Shown here one piece after another: positions 52,165-62,663 of a stretch of DNA of 64,000 bases. The notes below the pieces were generated by a model. It worked only from the letters and a program-made list of their open reading frames with translations, made no database searches and had not been told where the DNA came from. This DNA is from Mesorhizobium sp. M1C.F.Ca.ET.210.01.1.1 (GTDB taxonomy: Bacteria > Pseudomonadota > Alphaproteobacteria > Rhizobiales > Rhizobiaceae), in NCBI RefSeq assembly GCF_004791585.1, contig NZ_SRUU01000029.1, forward strand, positions 18,425 to 82,424, in the 5' to 3' direction. Numbering within the stretch: the stretch's first letter is position 1; each line of letters starts with the position of its first letter. The position numbers and the translations under genes are program-made.

Positions 52165-52322
52165 CCCGTCCTCCCCAAAAGTCTTTTCGACCTTTCTAGC
52201 CCCAGGCCCGCGATCATGCCATCCCCCTGAACGACGGGGAAATGCTATGATATGTGCGCTCGGTAGAACGGTTGTCTCGATCGGGCCGCAGCGGCAGGCA
52301 TTCGCACCGACCCTCCCCTGAT

Positions 52323-52351
52323 TTGACTTTTGTCGAGAGCCGTGACTAATG
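52323..52351 (+). promoter_or_regulatory. Predicted promoter of the SorC gene
   Basis: TTGACT (52323-52328), 17 bp, then CTAATG (52346-52351). Transcription would begin about 11 bp before the ATG at 52369, leaving a short leader with GAGGAGG. Confidence 0.45.
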
Positions 52352-52368
52352 TCAGCCGAGGAGGCGGC

Positions 52369-53334
52369 ATGGCGATCAGACCGGCAGAACAGCTCATCCA
52401 TAAGGCCGCCTGGCTCTACTATGCCCATGGCCTTCGCCAGGACGAGGTGGCGAACCAGCTCAAGATTTCGCGCGCATCGGTCGCTATGTATCTGCGCAAG
52501 GCGCGCGAGACCGGCATCGTCAACATCTCGACCTCGACGCAGCTCTTCACCGACGACGTCATGGCGCGAAAGGTGGAGGACGCCTTCAAGCTCGACGCCG
52601 TCTGGATCGCGCCGGAAAACGCCTATGTCGCCGATCCCTCGACCGACATCGCGGTGCTGGCGGCAAGCGTCTTCCTCGAACTGGTGAAGAAGGGCGACCG
52701 TATCGGCGTCGCCTGGGGCCGCACCGTCTACACCATCGCCGACATCATGTCCTATGCCGACCTGCAGGACGTCACCGTGGTGCAGCTCTGCGGCAATCTC
52801 GGCGCGCCCTATTCCTACCGGCCCGACCAATGCACGATGGAGATCGCCCGGCGGTTGAACGCCAAGGGCCTGAACTTCTACGCGCCGCTGGTGCTGTCGA
52901 CGGAGGAACTGGCGCGCGGCCTGCGCGCCGAGCCGGTGATCCGCGACCAGCTTGCCGGCATCAGCGACTGCGATCTCGCGCTCTACTCCGTCGGCGCTGT
53001 CGACGCCGACAGCCATCTGGTGAAATGCGGCGCGCTGACGCCGGCCGAGATGACGGCGCTGCGCAAGCAAGGTGCTGCCGGCGTGATTGCCGGGCAGGTC
53101 ATCGACGCCGGCGGCGAGGTGCTCGACTGCGACTACAACCGGCGGGTCATTTCCGCCGAGCTCGGCTCGCTGCGCGCCATCGAAAAGCGGCTGATGGTGG
53201 TGCAGGAGGACAGCAAGTTCGAGCCGTTGCTGGCGGCAATCGCCGGCGGGCTCTGCACGCATCTGGTGATAGGCGCGCATATGGCCGGGCGTCTTCTCGA
53301 ACACGCGGGCGCGGCAAGCAAGACGGCCCCCTAG
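52369..53334 (+). CDS. SorC-family sugar-binding transcriptional regulator
   Basis: Regulator of 321 residues. The N-terminal helix-turn-helix (YYAHGLRQDEVANQLKISR, then ASVAMYLRKARETG) is followed by the sugar-phosphate-binding domain (GDRIGVAWGRTVYTIADIM). Start choice: ATG at 52369 after GAGGAGG. Its TAG stop (53332-53334) lies inside the repeat that begins at 53331. It precedes, and probably regulates, the aldolase-dehydrogenase gene. Confidence 0.9.
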   Translation: MAIRPAEQLIHKAAWLYYAHGLRQDEVANQLKISRASVAMYLRKARETGIVNISTSTQLFTDDVMARKVEDAFKLDAVWIAPENAYVADPSTDIAVLAASVFLELVKKGDRIGVAWGRTVYTIADIMSYADLQDVTVVQLCGNLGAPYSYRPDQCTMEIARRLNAKGLNFYAPLVLSTEELARGLRAEPVIRDQLAGISDCDLALYSVGAVDADSHLVKCGALTPAEMTALRKQGAAGVIAGQVIDAGGEVLDCDYNRRVISAELGSLRAIEKRLMVVQEDSKFEPLLAAIAGGLCTHLVIGAHMAGRLLEHAGAASKTAP

Positions 53335-53446
53335 AGCCGGATGATTTCAGGTCGAATCGACCTGAAATCTGAATCCGGCTCTAGATCAAAGAGATAGAGC
53401 ATGATGTCGTCCGAAAACCGCTGCACACTTTTCGGCATCATGCTCT
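53331..53446. repeat. Two-hairpin intergenic repeat, copy 3
   Basis: CTAGAGCCGGAT (53331-53342) pairs perfectly with ATCCGGCTCTAG (53373-53384), with further inner pairing GATTTCAGGTCGA/TCGACCTGAAATC. The second hairpin is AGAGCATGATG (53396-53406) with CATCATGCTCT (53436-53446), with inner CCGAAAA/TTTTCGG. It supplies the SorC stop codon. Confidence 0.85.
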
Positions 53447-53531
53447 GGAAAAACCACCCTCGCCGCTTCTGTCATCAAGACGTCGCGGCTTTCTGTTCAT
53501 GAGCAAAAAGACGAGTATCGGACGGGACGAC

Positions 53532-55586
53532 ATGAAGAACCTTTGGAACGACGCCGACGCGGAAAAGATGGTCGCCGACTACGGCAAGAAGGGCGTCGGC
53601 CGGGCTCTGGCGCTGCGCGTCTACACGACCCGTCTGCTCGGCGGCGAGCCGCGGCTGGTGCTGCATGGCGGCGGCAACACCTCCTGCAAGACCAGGGCCA
53701 CCGATCTCGTCGGCGACGAATGGGATGTGCTCTGCGTCAAGGGCAGCGGTTGGGACATGGCGGTCATCGAGCCGCAAGGCCTGCCGGCGGTGAAGATGGG
53801 CGCGCTGCTCAAGGCGCGCGGGCTGGAACGTCTCTCCGACGAGGACATGGTGGCGCTGCAGCGCTCCAACCTCATCGACCCGGCCTCCCCCAACCCGTCG
53901 GTCGAAACGCTGCTGCACGCCTTCCTGCCGCACAGATTCGTCGACCACACGCATTCGACCGCGATCCTCGCCATCGTCGACCAGGAGGACAGCGAGGCGC
54001 TGGTGGGAAAGGTGTTCGGCGGCAAGATGGGCTACGTGCCTTACATCAAGCCGGGCTTTGACCTCGCAAAGGTCGCGGCGGAAGTTTTCGACGCCGACCG
54101 AAACGTCGAGGGCCTGATCCTCGACAAGCATGGCATCTTCACCTTCGGCGACGACGCCAGGCAGGCCTATGACCGGATGATCCACTATGTGACCGTCGCC
54201 GAGGACTATGTCGCGAAAAACGGCACGCCGAAGACGGCCAAGGCGGCGCTGCCGGCGAAGCTTGCCAAGGCGAGCGACATCGCGCCGATGCTGCGCGGCG
54301 CGGTGGCCGTGGCGCGCGGCGAGGGCCGCTTCGACCGCATGATCAGCGACTTCCGCACTTCGGACGCGATCGTCGATTTCATCAATTCAGCGAAGATCGC
54401 CGACTATGCCGGGCGCGGCGTGTCGACGCCGGATCTGTCGATCCGCATCAAGACCGGCCCGATGGCGGTGCCGGCGCCGGACGCCGACAAGCTCGGCGAT
54501 TACAAGGCGGTGATCCGCGGCCATGTCGAGGCCTTCGCCAAGGACTACCGCGCCTATTTCGAGAGCAACGACGCGCTTGACGACGTCAAGCGCACCATGC
54601 TCGACCCGATGCCGCGGCTGACGCTGGTTCCAGGGCTGGGCATGTTCGGCCATGGCCGCACGCTGAAGGACGCGAAAATCGCCTCTGACGTCGGCGAGAT
54701 GTGGATCGAGGCGGTGCGCGGCGCCGAGGCCATCGGCAATTTCCAGCCGCTTTCCAAGGCCGACCTGTTCCCGCTCGAATACTGGTCGCTGGAACAGGCC
54801 AAGCTCGCCTCTAACAAGCCCAAGCCGCTGACCGGCCAGGTGGTGCTGATCACCGGCGGCGCCGGCGCGATCGGCGCGGCGACCGCAAAACTGTTCGCCG
54901 CCAACGGCGCGCATGCGGTCATCGTCGATCTCGATCCGGCCAAGGCCGCGGAAGCGGCAAAGGCGGCCGGCAACAATTCGATCGGCGTCGGCGCCGACAT
55001 CACCAACCCGGCCGAGATGCGCGCCGCCTTCGACAAGGCGGTCGCCGTCTATGGCGGCGTCGACATACTGGTCTCCAATGCGGGCGCGGCCTGGGAGGGC
55101 CGGATCGGCGAACTCGACGACGCGCTGCTGCGCAAGAGCTTCGAGCTCAATTTCTTCGCCCACCAGTCGGCGGCGCAGAATGCCGTGCGCATCTTGCTGG
55201 AGCAGGGCACCGGCGGCGTGCTCTTGTTCAACACCTCCAAGCAGGCGGTCAATCCAGGCCCGAAATTCGGCGCCTACGGCCTGCCCAAGGCGGCGACGCT
55301 GTTCCTGTCGAGGCAATACGCGCTGGATTACGGCGCGCACGGCATCCGCTCGAATGCGGTCAACGCAGACCGCATCCGCTCCGGGCTTTTGACCGACACC
55401 ATGATCGCCAGCCGCTCCGGCGCGCGCGGCGTGTCGGAAAAGGAATATATGTCCGGCAATTTGCTTGGACAGGAAGTCACGGCCGACGACGTTGCGCAGG
55501 CCTTCCTGCACCAGGCGCTCGCGGAACGCACCACCGCCGACGTGACGACCGTCGACGGCGGCAACATCGCGGCGGCGCTGCGCTGA
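53532..55586 (+). CDS. Bifunctional aldolase/short-chain dehydrogenase
   Basis: A fusion of an N-terminal class II aldolase domain (about residues 1-390: LVLHGGGNTSCK, FVDHTHSTAILA, HGIFTFGDDARQAYDRM) and a C-terminal SDR (about 420-684: LITGGAGAIGAATAKLF, SNAG, YGLPK). Homologues known from rhamnose use cleave L-rhamnulose-1-phosphate and oxidise the aldehyde. The fusion could equally act on methylthioribulose-1-phosphate. I prefer the ATG at 53532 (MKNLWNDADAEKMV); 53499 is an alternative. The SorC gene upstream probably controls it. No isomerase or kinase for rhamnose is adjacent, while mtnK/mtnA lie 6 kb downstream. Confidence 0.88.
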   Translation: MKNLWNDADAEKMVADYGKKGVGRALALRVYTTRLLGGEPRLVLHGGGNTSCKTRATDLVGDEWDVLCVKGSGWDMAVIEPQGLPAVKMGALLKARGLERLSDEDMVALQRSNLIDPASPNPSVETLLHAFLPHRFVDHTHSTAILAIVDQEDSEALVGKVFGGKMGYVPYIKPGFDLAKVAAEVFDADRNVEGLILDKHGIFTFGDDARQAYDRMIHYVTVAEDYVAKNGTPKTAKAALPAKLAKASDIAPMLRGAVAVARGEGRFDRMISDFRTSDAIVDFINSAKIADYAGRGVSTPDLSIRIKTGPMAVPAPDADKLGDYKAVIRGHVEAFAKDYRAYFESNDALDDVKRTMLDPMPRLTLVPGLGMFGHGRTLKDAKIASDVGEMWIEAVRGAEAIGNFQPLSKADLFPLEYWSLEQAKLASNKPKPLTGQVVLITGGAGAIGAATAKLFAANGAHAVIVDLDPAKAAEAAKAAGNNSIGVGADITNPAEMRAAFDKAVAVYGGVDILVSNAGAAWEGRIGELDDALLRKSFELNFFAHQSAAQNAVRILLEQGTGGVLLFNTSKQAVNPGPKFGAYGLPKAATLFLSRQYALDYGAHGIRSNAVNADRIRSGLLTDTMIASRSGARGVSEKEYMSGNLLGQEVTADDVAQAFLHQALAERTTADVTTVDGGNIAAALR

Positions 55587-55610
55587 CGAAGCAAGGGCAC
55601 CTCACTCTTG

Positions 55611-55707
55611 GAGCGGTTCGTCGTTTCACGAAAACGACGAACCGCTCTTTCCAACTTTCCCCTTGTGTTTGAAGCAGTTCCGGACCCGTCTGTTGGAAAA
55701 CTGCTCT
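55611..55707. repeat. Two-hairpin intergenic repeat, copy 4 (also a likely terminator)
   Basis: GAGCGGTTCGTCGTTT (55611-55626) pairs perfectly with AAACGACGAACCGCTC (55632-55647), followed by TTTCC. A second hairpin, built on AGCAGTT/AACTGCT, follows. It lies 24 bp after the aldolase-dehydrogenase stop and may end that transcript. Confidence 0.75.
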
Positions 55708-55804
55708 AACTGGTCAAAATCCGCTCAAACCCTTCGCTTATTGCTCCAGCAGCGTTAAGGGGGTGGCTTGCGCCTCGCGTGTGAGACACAAGGCTGGAGC
55801 CGCC

Positions 55805-56425
55805 ATGCAATCCAGGGAAGTGCCTTATTTCAGCCAGTGGGAATCGCCCGGCATGACTTTGCCGCTCTTGGCGGAGGGACCATCGGCGTTGCACCGCGAT
55901 CCGCTGTGGCGCAACTCCGGCGCCGAGACCATCGAGGATTATGCGCGCTGGGCCGTCAATGCCTGCGGCATGGCCTGCCTGAAGATGATCCTTGCCGCGC
56001 GGGGTGAAATCCACCCCACGTTGGAACTTGCCCGCGCCTGCACGGCCTATGGCGGTTATGTCGTCAATGAAATCGACGGCTCGATCAAAGGATTGATCTA
56101 CGAGCCCTTCGTCAGGTTTGTCAGCGACCGTTTCAACCTGTCCGCCGAGACGATGACGAACGTCGATGTAGCCATGGTGCCCGGGCTATTTTTGCGGTGG
56201 CGCTACTTCATCGCCTCCGTGCATCCCGGGATTCGCTGGCCCGAGCGCGAGCCGCCTTTGAAGGGTGGGCACCTGGTGCTGGTGACGGCGGCCTCGCCCG
56301 AGACGATCCGCTTTCACAACCCGTCCGGCCACGACCGGCAGAGCCAGGCGAACGTCACGCTGCCGCTTGCTGCCTTCGACCGCTATTTCGCCCGACGCGG
56401 CATCGCCGTCGGTTTCCATCCTTGA
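55805..56425 (+). CDS. C39-like cysteine peptidase family protein
   Basis: A 206-residue protein with papain-like C39 motifs: FSQW (residues 9-12, oxyanion Gln11), NACGMACLKM (Cys54 with the typical CG spacing), GGHLVLVTAA (His156) and FHNPSG (Asn172). No signal peptide or membrane segment is visible, so it is probably cytoplasmic. It is 17 bp upstream of a D-Ala-D-Ala ligase gene. Its substrate is unknown; the pairing suggests a D-Ala-containing dipeptide or a peptidoglycan-like product. Confidence 0.78.
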   Translation: MQSREVPYFSQWESPGMTLPLLAEGPSALHRDPLWRNSGAETIEDYARWAVNACGMACLKMILAARGEIHPTLELARACTAYGGYVVNEIDGSIKGLIYEPFVRFVSDRFNLSAETMTNVDVAMVPGLFLRWRYFIASVHPGIRWPEREPPLKGGHLVLVTAASPETIRFHNPSGHDRQSQANVTLPLAAFDRYFARRGIAVGFHP

Positions 56426-56442
56426 CCATTGTGGAGATGTCG

Positions 56443-57513
56443 ATGGCTAAGAAAAGACTTCGTATTGGCGTGCTCTTCGGCGGGCGTTCCGCCGAGCACG
56501 ACGTGTCGGTGCTTTCAGCGACCAATGTCATGGCCGCTTTGGAGCCGGCGAAATACGATGCCGTTCCGATCTTCGTCACCCGCGAAGGGCAATGGCTGCT
56601 CAGCCACTTCGAGGACGGCGCGCTGGCGAGCCCTTCAAGCGGCGTCGAGGTCTGCCTGGTGCCGGGCGGGCACGGGCGAATGCTGGCTGTCCCGACCGAC
56701 GGGCCGCCGCGCGATCTGCCGGCCATCGACATCCTGTTTCCCGTACTGCACGGCCTGCATGGCGAGGACGGCGCCGTGCAGGGGCTGGCGGAAGTCGCCC
56801 GCGTGCCGCTTGCCGGCTGCGGCATCCTGGGTTCCGCCACGGCGCTGGACAAGGACATCGCCAAGCGCCTGCTGAAGGCGGCGGGGATGCCGGTCGCGCG
56901 CTCGGTGACGATCGATCAGGGTGCGGCGCCTTCCCTCGCCGTTCTGGAAGACCAGCTTGGCCTGCCGCTGTTCATCAAGCCGGCGCGGCAAGGCTCGTCG
57001 GTCGGCGTCGCAAAGGTCAACGCCAGCCAGGAATTCGATCGGGCGCTTGCGGAAGCCTTCCGGCACGATCGCAAGCTGCTGGCGGAGGAGTTCGTTCGCG
57101 GCCGCGAGATCGAATACAGCGTGCTGGAAGATGCCACGGGCGAACTCTTCGTCTCGCGGCCGGGCGAGATCGTGCCCGCGGAAAGTCACGGCTTCTACGA
57201 CTACAACGCCAAATACATCGATGAAAATGGCGCGGCATTGATCGTTCCGGCCGAATTGCCGGCCGAAGTCGAAAGCAAGATGCGCGAGACGGCGGCGAGA
57301 GCATTCCGGGCGCTGGGCTGTGACGCGATGGCCCGCGTCGATTTCTTTCTGATGCCGGACATGACGTTCCTGATCAACGAGCTCAACACCATTCCAGGCT
57401 TCACCGACATCAGCATGTATGCCAAGGCAATGGCGGCAAGCGGCGTCAGCTACCCGGAGGTCATCGACCGGCTGGTGGCGCATGGGCTGGCGCGCGCCGC
57501 CCGATCGGCCTGA
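56443..57513 (+). CDS. ddl: D-alanine--D-alanine ligase
   Basis: ATP-grasp ligase of 356 residues that joins two D-alanines. It has VLFGGRSAEHDVSVLSA at the N-terminus, HGEDGAVQG, RQGSSVGVAKV and the C-terminal INELNTIPGF metal/phosphate site. The omega-loop segment FYDYNAKY is the dipeptide type, not the D-Lac-type (VanA) variant. GGAG precedes the ATG at 56443; an ATG at 56437 is possible. The gene is not next to cell-division or mur genes; instead it follows the C39-like peptidase gene with a small gap. The stop is followed by a convergent transporter gene. Confidence 0.92.
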   Translation: MAKKRLRIGVLFGGRSAEHDVSVLSATNVMAALEPAKYDAVPIFVTREGQWLLSHFEDGALASPSSGVEVCLVPGGHGRMLAVPTDGPPRDLPAIDILFPVLHGLHGEDGAVQGLAEVARVPLAGCGILGSATALDKDIAKRLLKAAGMPVARSVTIDQGAAPSLAVLEDQLGLPLFIKPARQGSSVGVAKVNASQEFDRALAEAFRHDRKLLAEEFVRGREIEYSVLEDATGELFVSRPGEIVPAESHGFYDYNAKYIDENGAALIVPAELPAEVESKMRETAARAFRALGCDAMARVDFFLMPDMTFLINELNTIPGFTDISMYAKAMAASGVSYPEVIDRLVAHGLARAARSA

Positions 57514-57541
57514 GAAGCAGCAAGAACAAGCCCGGCAAGCA

Positions 57542-57567
57542 AAAGAGCGGCCCGAGAGCCACTCTTT
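57542..57567. terminator. Bidirectional stem-loop between convergent genes
   Basis: AAAGAG (57542-57547) pairs with CTCTTT (57562-57567), GGC (57549-57551) with GCC (57558-57560). The A-rich start and T-rich end fit terminators for both the ddl and the binding-protein transcripts. Confidence 0.5.
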
Positions 57568-57588
57568 GCCTTGGCGGATGATCGAGCG

Positions 57589-58641
57589 CTACTTGGCGTT
57601 CGGGTTCGGCATCCAGGCCGGCATCGCGACATCGGCATGGGCGAACTGCGGCAGCTTGGCCGACAGGTCCTCCATGTTCTTGATGTCCTTGTCGACAAGC
57701 TCCTTCTGGGTGATCAGCGTCGGCGGCACGATGACGTTGTGGCCGGGATCCTCGCCGGCAAGCAGCTGTGCCAGCGCGCGCACCGAGACCTGGCCGACGA
57801 CGGCCGGGTTGGTGGCGGCGGTGGCGGCCCAGGCGCTGTCCGGCTCGCGCATCGCGGCGATGTCGGATGTCGAGATGTCGGCCGAGTAGATCTTGATGCC
57901 CTTGTTCAGCCCCGCCTCGTCGACGGCGATCTTCACCCCCTTGGCGAACTCGTCATAGGGCGCGAACATCACCTTGATATCGGGATGCGCCTGCAGCACC
58001 GAACGCGCCTGGTTGGCGACCGAGTTGGCGATCGGGTTGTCGAGCGTGCCGAACATGGCGACCTCGCTGATGCCCGAATGCTTCTTCTTCACGTCGATCC
58101 ATGTCTCGTTGCGGCGGTCGAGCGGCGCGATGCCGGCGACATAGACATAGCCGGCCTTCCAGCTGTCGCCATTGTCCGTCACCGCCTGCTCGAGGGCCAG
58201 GCGCGCAAGGTCGCGGTCGGACTGCTCAATCTGCGGGATCTTCGGGTTCTCGACATTGACGTCGAAGGCGACGACCTTGATGCCGGCATCGACCGCGCGC
58301 TGGGCGGCGTCCTTCATCGATTCCGTGAGGCCGTGCTGGATGATGATGCCCTGCACGCCGAGCGCGATGGCCTGGTCGACCATGTCGGCCTGGAGCGCCG
58401 CGTCCTGGCGGCTGTCCAGCACGCGCAGGTCGACGCCGAGCGCCTTGGCCTGCGCCTCGACGCCGGAGAGATAGGCCTGGAAGAAGTCGCCGGTCGAAAG
58501 GTACCGCACCAGCGCGATCTTGACGCCCGGCTTGTCGAATGGCGCCGGGCGGTCCGCTGCAAGTGCCGTGCCCTGCATCAGCAGCGCCGCGCCCGCAAGG
58601 CCAAGTGCGGCCTTCCCCAAAAGTCTTCTTGTGATGCTCAC
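57589..58641 (-). CDS. Sugar-type ABC transporter substrate-binding protein
   Basis: Periplasmic binding protein of 350 residues with an N-terminal signal (GKAALGLAGAALLMQGTALA, cleavage near 29). The mature part opens VKIALVRYLSTGDFFQAYLSG, with GVQGIIIQHGL and ADISTSDIAAM. It is the last gene of the minus-strand transporter operon. The nearby mtnK-mtnA genes, divergent from the same operon, suggest methylthioribose or 5-deoxyribose as ligand. It may also bind a conventional pentose. Confidence 0.9.
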   Translation of the reverse strand: MSITRRLLGKAALGLAGAALLMQGTALAADRPAPFDKPGVKIALVRYLSTGDFFQAYLSGVEAQAKALGVDLRVLDSRQDAALQADMVDQAIALGVQGIIIQHGLTESMKDAAQRAVDAGIKVVAFDVNVENPKIPQIEQSDRDLARLALEQAVTDNGDSWKAGYVYVAGIAPLDRRNETWIDVKKKHSGISEVAMFGTLDNPIANSVANQARSVLQAHPDIKVMFAPYDEFAKGVKIAVDEAGLNKGIKIYSADISTSDIAAMREPDSAWAATAATNPAVVGQVSVRALAQLLAGEDPGHNVIVPPTLITQKELVDKDIKNMEDLSAKLPQFAHADVAMPAWMPNPNAK

Positions 58642-58674
58642 GTCGTTTTCCTCCGTTGTTTGCCCCGGTCGAAA

Positions 58675-59715
58675 CTATCTCTTGCCCCTGCCGGAAAGGG
58701 CGAAGGTGAAGACAAGGGCGACGACGAGCACGGCGCCCTTGACGAAATCCTGCGTGTAGTAAGGGGCGTTCATCATCGTCAGGCCTTGCAGCAGGACGCC
58801 GACAAACACCGCGCCGACGGCGGTGCCGAAGGCGTTGGGCTTGGCGGCGCCGAGCACCGCGTAGCCGATGAGCGCCGCCGCGACAGCGTCGAGCAACAGA
58901 TTATTACCCGAGGCGATGTCGCCGCGTCCAAGCCGGGCGGCGAGCAAAATCCCGCCGATCGAGGCAAAAACTCCTGAAATGACGTAGGCCCAGATCTTGT
59001 ATGCCTTGACAGGCGCGCCGGCGAGTTCGGCGGCGCGTTCGTTGCTGCCGACGGCATACATCATGCGGCCGAAGCGGGTGTATTCGAGGAAGAACCAGAT
59101 CAGCACCGCAAGCACGATCAGCACCACGACCGACACCGGGATGAGGCTCGGAATGAAGAAGTCGATGCGGTGGCGTCCGAGCGCCAGGAAGGCCTCTGAG
59201 AACTTGCCGTTGGCGACCGAGCCGTCGGGCATGGTCATGCCGGTGGCGATCGAGCGGCCTTCGGTCGGGATGCGTTGCAGGCCGAGCAGCAGGAACATCA
59301 TGCCGAGCGTCGCCAAGAGATCGGGCACGCGCATATAGACGATCAGCCAGCCGTTGATCAGGCCGACGACCACGCCGATCACCAGGCAGGCGATGACGGC
59401 AACGATGGCGTTCTGCTCCAACACCACCATGGCATAGGACGCCGCCATCATGGCGCTGGTGGCGACAGAGCCGATCGACAGGTCGAAGCCGCCAACGACC
59501 AGCGTCGCGGTGACGCCGAGCGCCAGCACGCCGGTGATCGCCACCGACTGGAAGATGAAGACCGCGCTCTGCGGCGAGACGAAACCGTCGGCGGCGATCG
59601 CGAAATAGGCGATCAACCCGACCAACAGGACGATGAAGCCGTAGCGGATGGCATAGTCACGCAATGTCATCGAACGCTCCCGCGCTGTTGCCCTCTCCGC
59701 CAAACTGGAACTCAT
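58675..59715 (-). CDS. Sugar-type ABC transporter permease
   Basis: Inner-membrane permease of 346 residues with RbsC-like motifs (GGFDLSIGSVATSAMMAASYA). The ATG at 59715 has TTGGAG upstream; the ATG at 59670 has GGGAG and would shorten it by 15 residues. It lies between the ATPase and binding-protein genes of the mtn-linked transporter. Confidence 0.88.
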   Translation of the reverse strand: MSSSLAERATARERSMTLRDYAIRYGFIVLLVGLIAYFAIAADGFVSPQSAVFIFQSVAITGVLALGVTATLVVGGFDLSIGSVATSAMMAASYAMVVLEQNAIVAVIACLVIGVVVGLINGWLIVYMRVPDLLATLGMMFLLLGLQRIPTEGRSIATGMTMPDGSVANGKFSEAFLALGRHRIDFFIPSLIPVSVVVLIVLAVLIWFFLEYTRFGRMMYAVGSNERAAELAGAPVKAYKIWAYVISGVFASIGGILLAARLGRGDIASGNNLLLDAVAAALIGYAVLGAAKPNAFGTAVGAVFVGVLLQGLTMMNAPYYTQDFVKGAVLVVALVFTFALSGRGKR

Positions 59716-59748
59716 GCCTGCACTCCAAGTCTCGTCATCCGCACGATC

Positions 59749-61260
<1,512 letters not shown>

Positions 61261-61298
61261 TCGTTCCTCCCTGACCATGACGCTATGGGCTACATCGT

Positions 61299-61323
61299 CA
61301 ATTGTCAACACGATTGACAATTG
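61299..61323. promoter_or_regulatory. Perfect 10-bp dyad between the transporter and mtnK
   Basis: CAATTGTCAA (61299-61308) and TTGACAATTG (61314-61323) are perfect reverse complements five bases apart. Position and symmetry suggest that one regulator controls both directions. No candidate regulator gene is adjacent. Confidence 0.7.
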
Positions 61324-61397
61324 CCAGAGTGCTACCTAGCTTGGCCTTGCCGCCGTGGCTCCGCTATCGTCGCAGACCACGAGCAGGAGGGGAGAGG

Positions 61398-62663
61398 ATG
61401 ACCGGGAAGTTCGAAGCATTGTCGGTGGAAACGCTGCCGAAGCGCCTCGGCGCCAACGAGGCGCTGACAGAGCGCATCGGCAAGGACGCCAGCCAGTGGA
61501 AGGTACGCGAGGTCGGCGACGGCAATTTGAACCTCGTCTTCATCGTCGAGGGCGACAGAGGTGCAGCGGTGGTGAAACAGGCGCTGCCCTATGTGCGGCT
61601 GGTCGGCGACAGCTGGCCGCTGCCGCTGAAGCGCTCCTTCTTCGAATACCATGCGCTGACCAGACAAGAGCGCCGGGCGCCCGGTTCGGTCCCGGCGATC
61701 TACCATTTCGACGAGGACCAGGCGCTGATCGTGATGGAGTATCTGTCGCCGCACGTCATCCTCAGGCGCGCGCTGATCGAGGGCCGCGAGCTGCCGAACA
61801 TCGCGCGCGACATCGGCCTGTTCATGGCGCGCACGCTGTTTCGCGGCTCCGACCTTTCGATGGTGACGCGCGAGCGCAAGGCCGATCTCGCGCTGTTCGC
61901 CGACAATGTCGAGCTCTGCGACATCACCGAGAACCTGGTGTTCTCCGATCCCTATTTCGACGCCGAGATGAACCGGCACACCAGCCCGCAGCTCGATGGC
62001 CTGGTGGCCGAACTGCGCGCCGACCGCGACCTCAAGGTCGAGGCGCAGCGGCTGAAGCACCTCTTCGCCGCCAATGCCGAGACGCTGCTGCATGGCGACC
62101 TGCATTCCGGCTCGATCATGGTGATCGACACCGAGACCCGGATGATCGATCCGGAATTCGCCTTCTACGGCCCGATCGCCTTCGACGTCGGCATGCTGCT
62201 TGCCAATTTCTGGATGGCCTTCTTCTCGCAGCGCGGCCACCAGGAGAACGGCAGCCGCGACTCGATGCGCGCCTATCTGCTCAGGGTCTCGGCCGAGACC
62301 TGGGCGATATTCCGCGCCGAGTTCTCGCATCTGTGGCGCACCGAGCGCACCGGCATGCTGTACCAAAAGAGCCTGTTCGAGGATCAGGGCGACCTGCTCG
62401 GTTCCGAGCAGGCGCTTGACCACATGCTTTCCGGCATCTGGACCGACCTGCTCGGCTTTGCCGGCATCGAGGTGCACCGGCGCATCCTCGGCCTCGCCCA
62501 CAATGCGGATTTCGAGACCATTGCCGACGCCGACTTGCGCGCCAGTTGTGAAGCCAAGGCACTCAAGTTCGGCCGCCACATCGCCGTCAACCGGCGCCAG
62601 ATCCACAGCATCGACGAGGTCAACACCCTGGCCGCGCTGGTCGAACAGGAGAATAGAATTTGA
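61398..62663 (+). CDS. mtnK: S-methyl-5-thioribose kinase
   Basis: Kinase of 421 residues phosphorylating 5-methylthioribose at C1 in methionine salvage. It has the aminoglycoside-phosphotransferase-like fold with VREVGDGNLNLVFIVEG near the start, HGDLHSGSIMV (catalytic Asp) and DPEFAFYGPIAFDVGMLL, typical of MtnK. Start at 61398 after AGGAGGGGAGAGG. Its stop overlaps the start of mtnA (TTGA), so translation is coupled. Homologous enzymes can also phosphorylate 5-deoxyribose. Confidence 0.92.
   Translation: MTGKFEALSVETLPKRLGANEALTERIGKDASQWKVREVGDGNLNLVFIVEGDRGAAVVKQALPYVRLVGDSWPLPLKRSFFEYHALTRQERRAPGSVPAIYHFDEDQALIVMEYLSPHVILRRALIEGRELPNIARDIGLFMARTLFRGSDLSMVTRERKADLALFADNVELCDITENLVFSDPYFDAEMNRHTSPQLDGLVAELRADRDLKVEAQRLKHLFAANAETLLHGDLHSGSIMVIDTETRMIDPEFAFYGPIAFDVGMLLANFWMAFFSQRGHQENGSRDSMRAYLLRVSAETWAIFRAEFSHLWRTERTGMLYQKSLFEDQGDLLGSEQALDHMLSGIWTDLLGFAGIEVHRRILGLAHNADFETIADADLRASCEAKALKFGRHIAVNRRQIHSIDEVNTLAALVEQENRI

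Noticed and set aside
52165..53304. N-terminal extension of the acyl-CoA synthetase frame to 926 codons
   Set aside because: The extension covers the divergent SorC gene antisense; the enzyme has a normal start at 52164 with a strong ribosome site.
56197..56436. Extended N-terminus of Ddl
   Set aside because: It is a shifted-frame reading of the C39-like gene; GGAG and the family start favour 56443.
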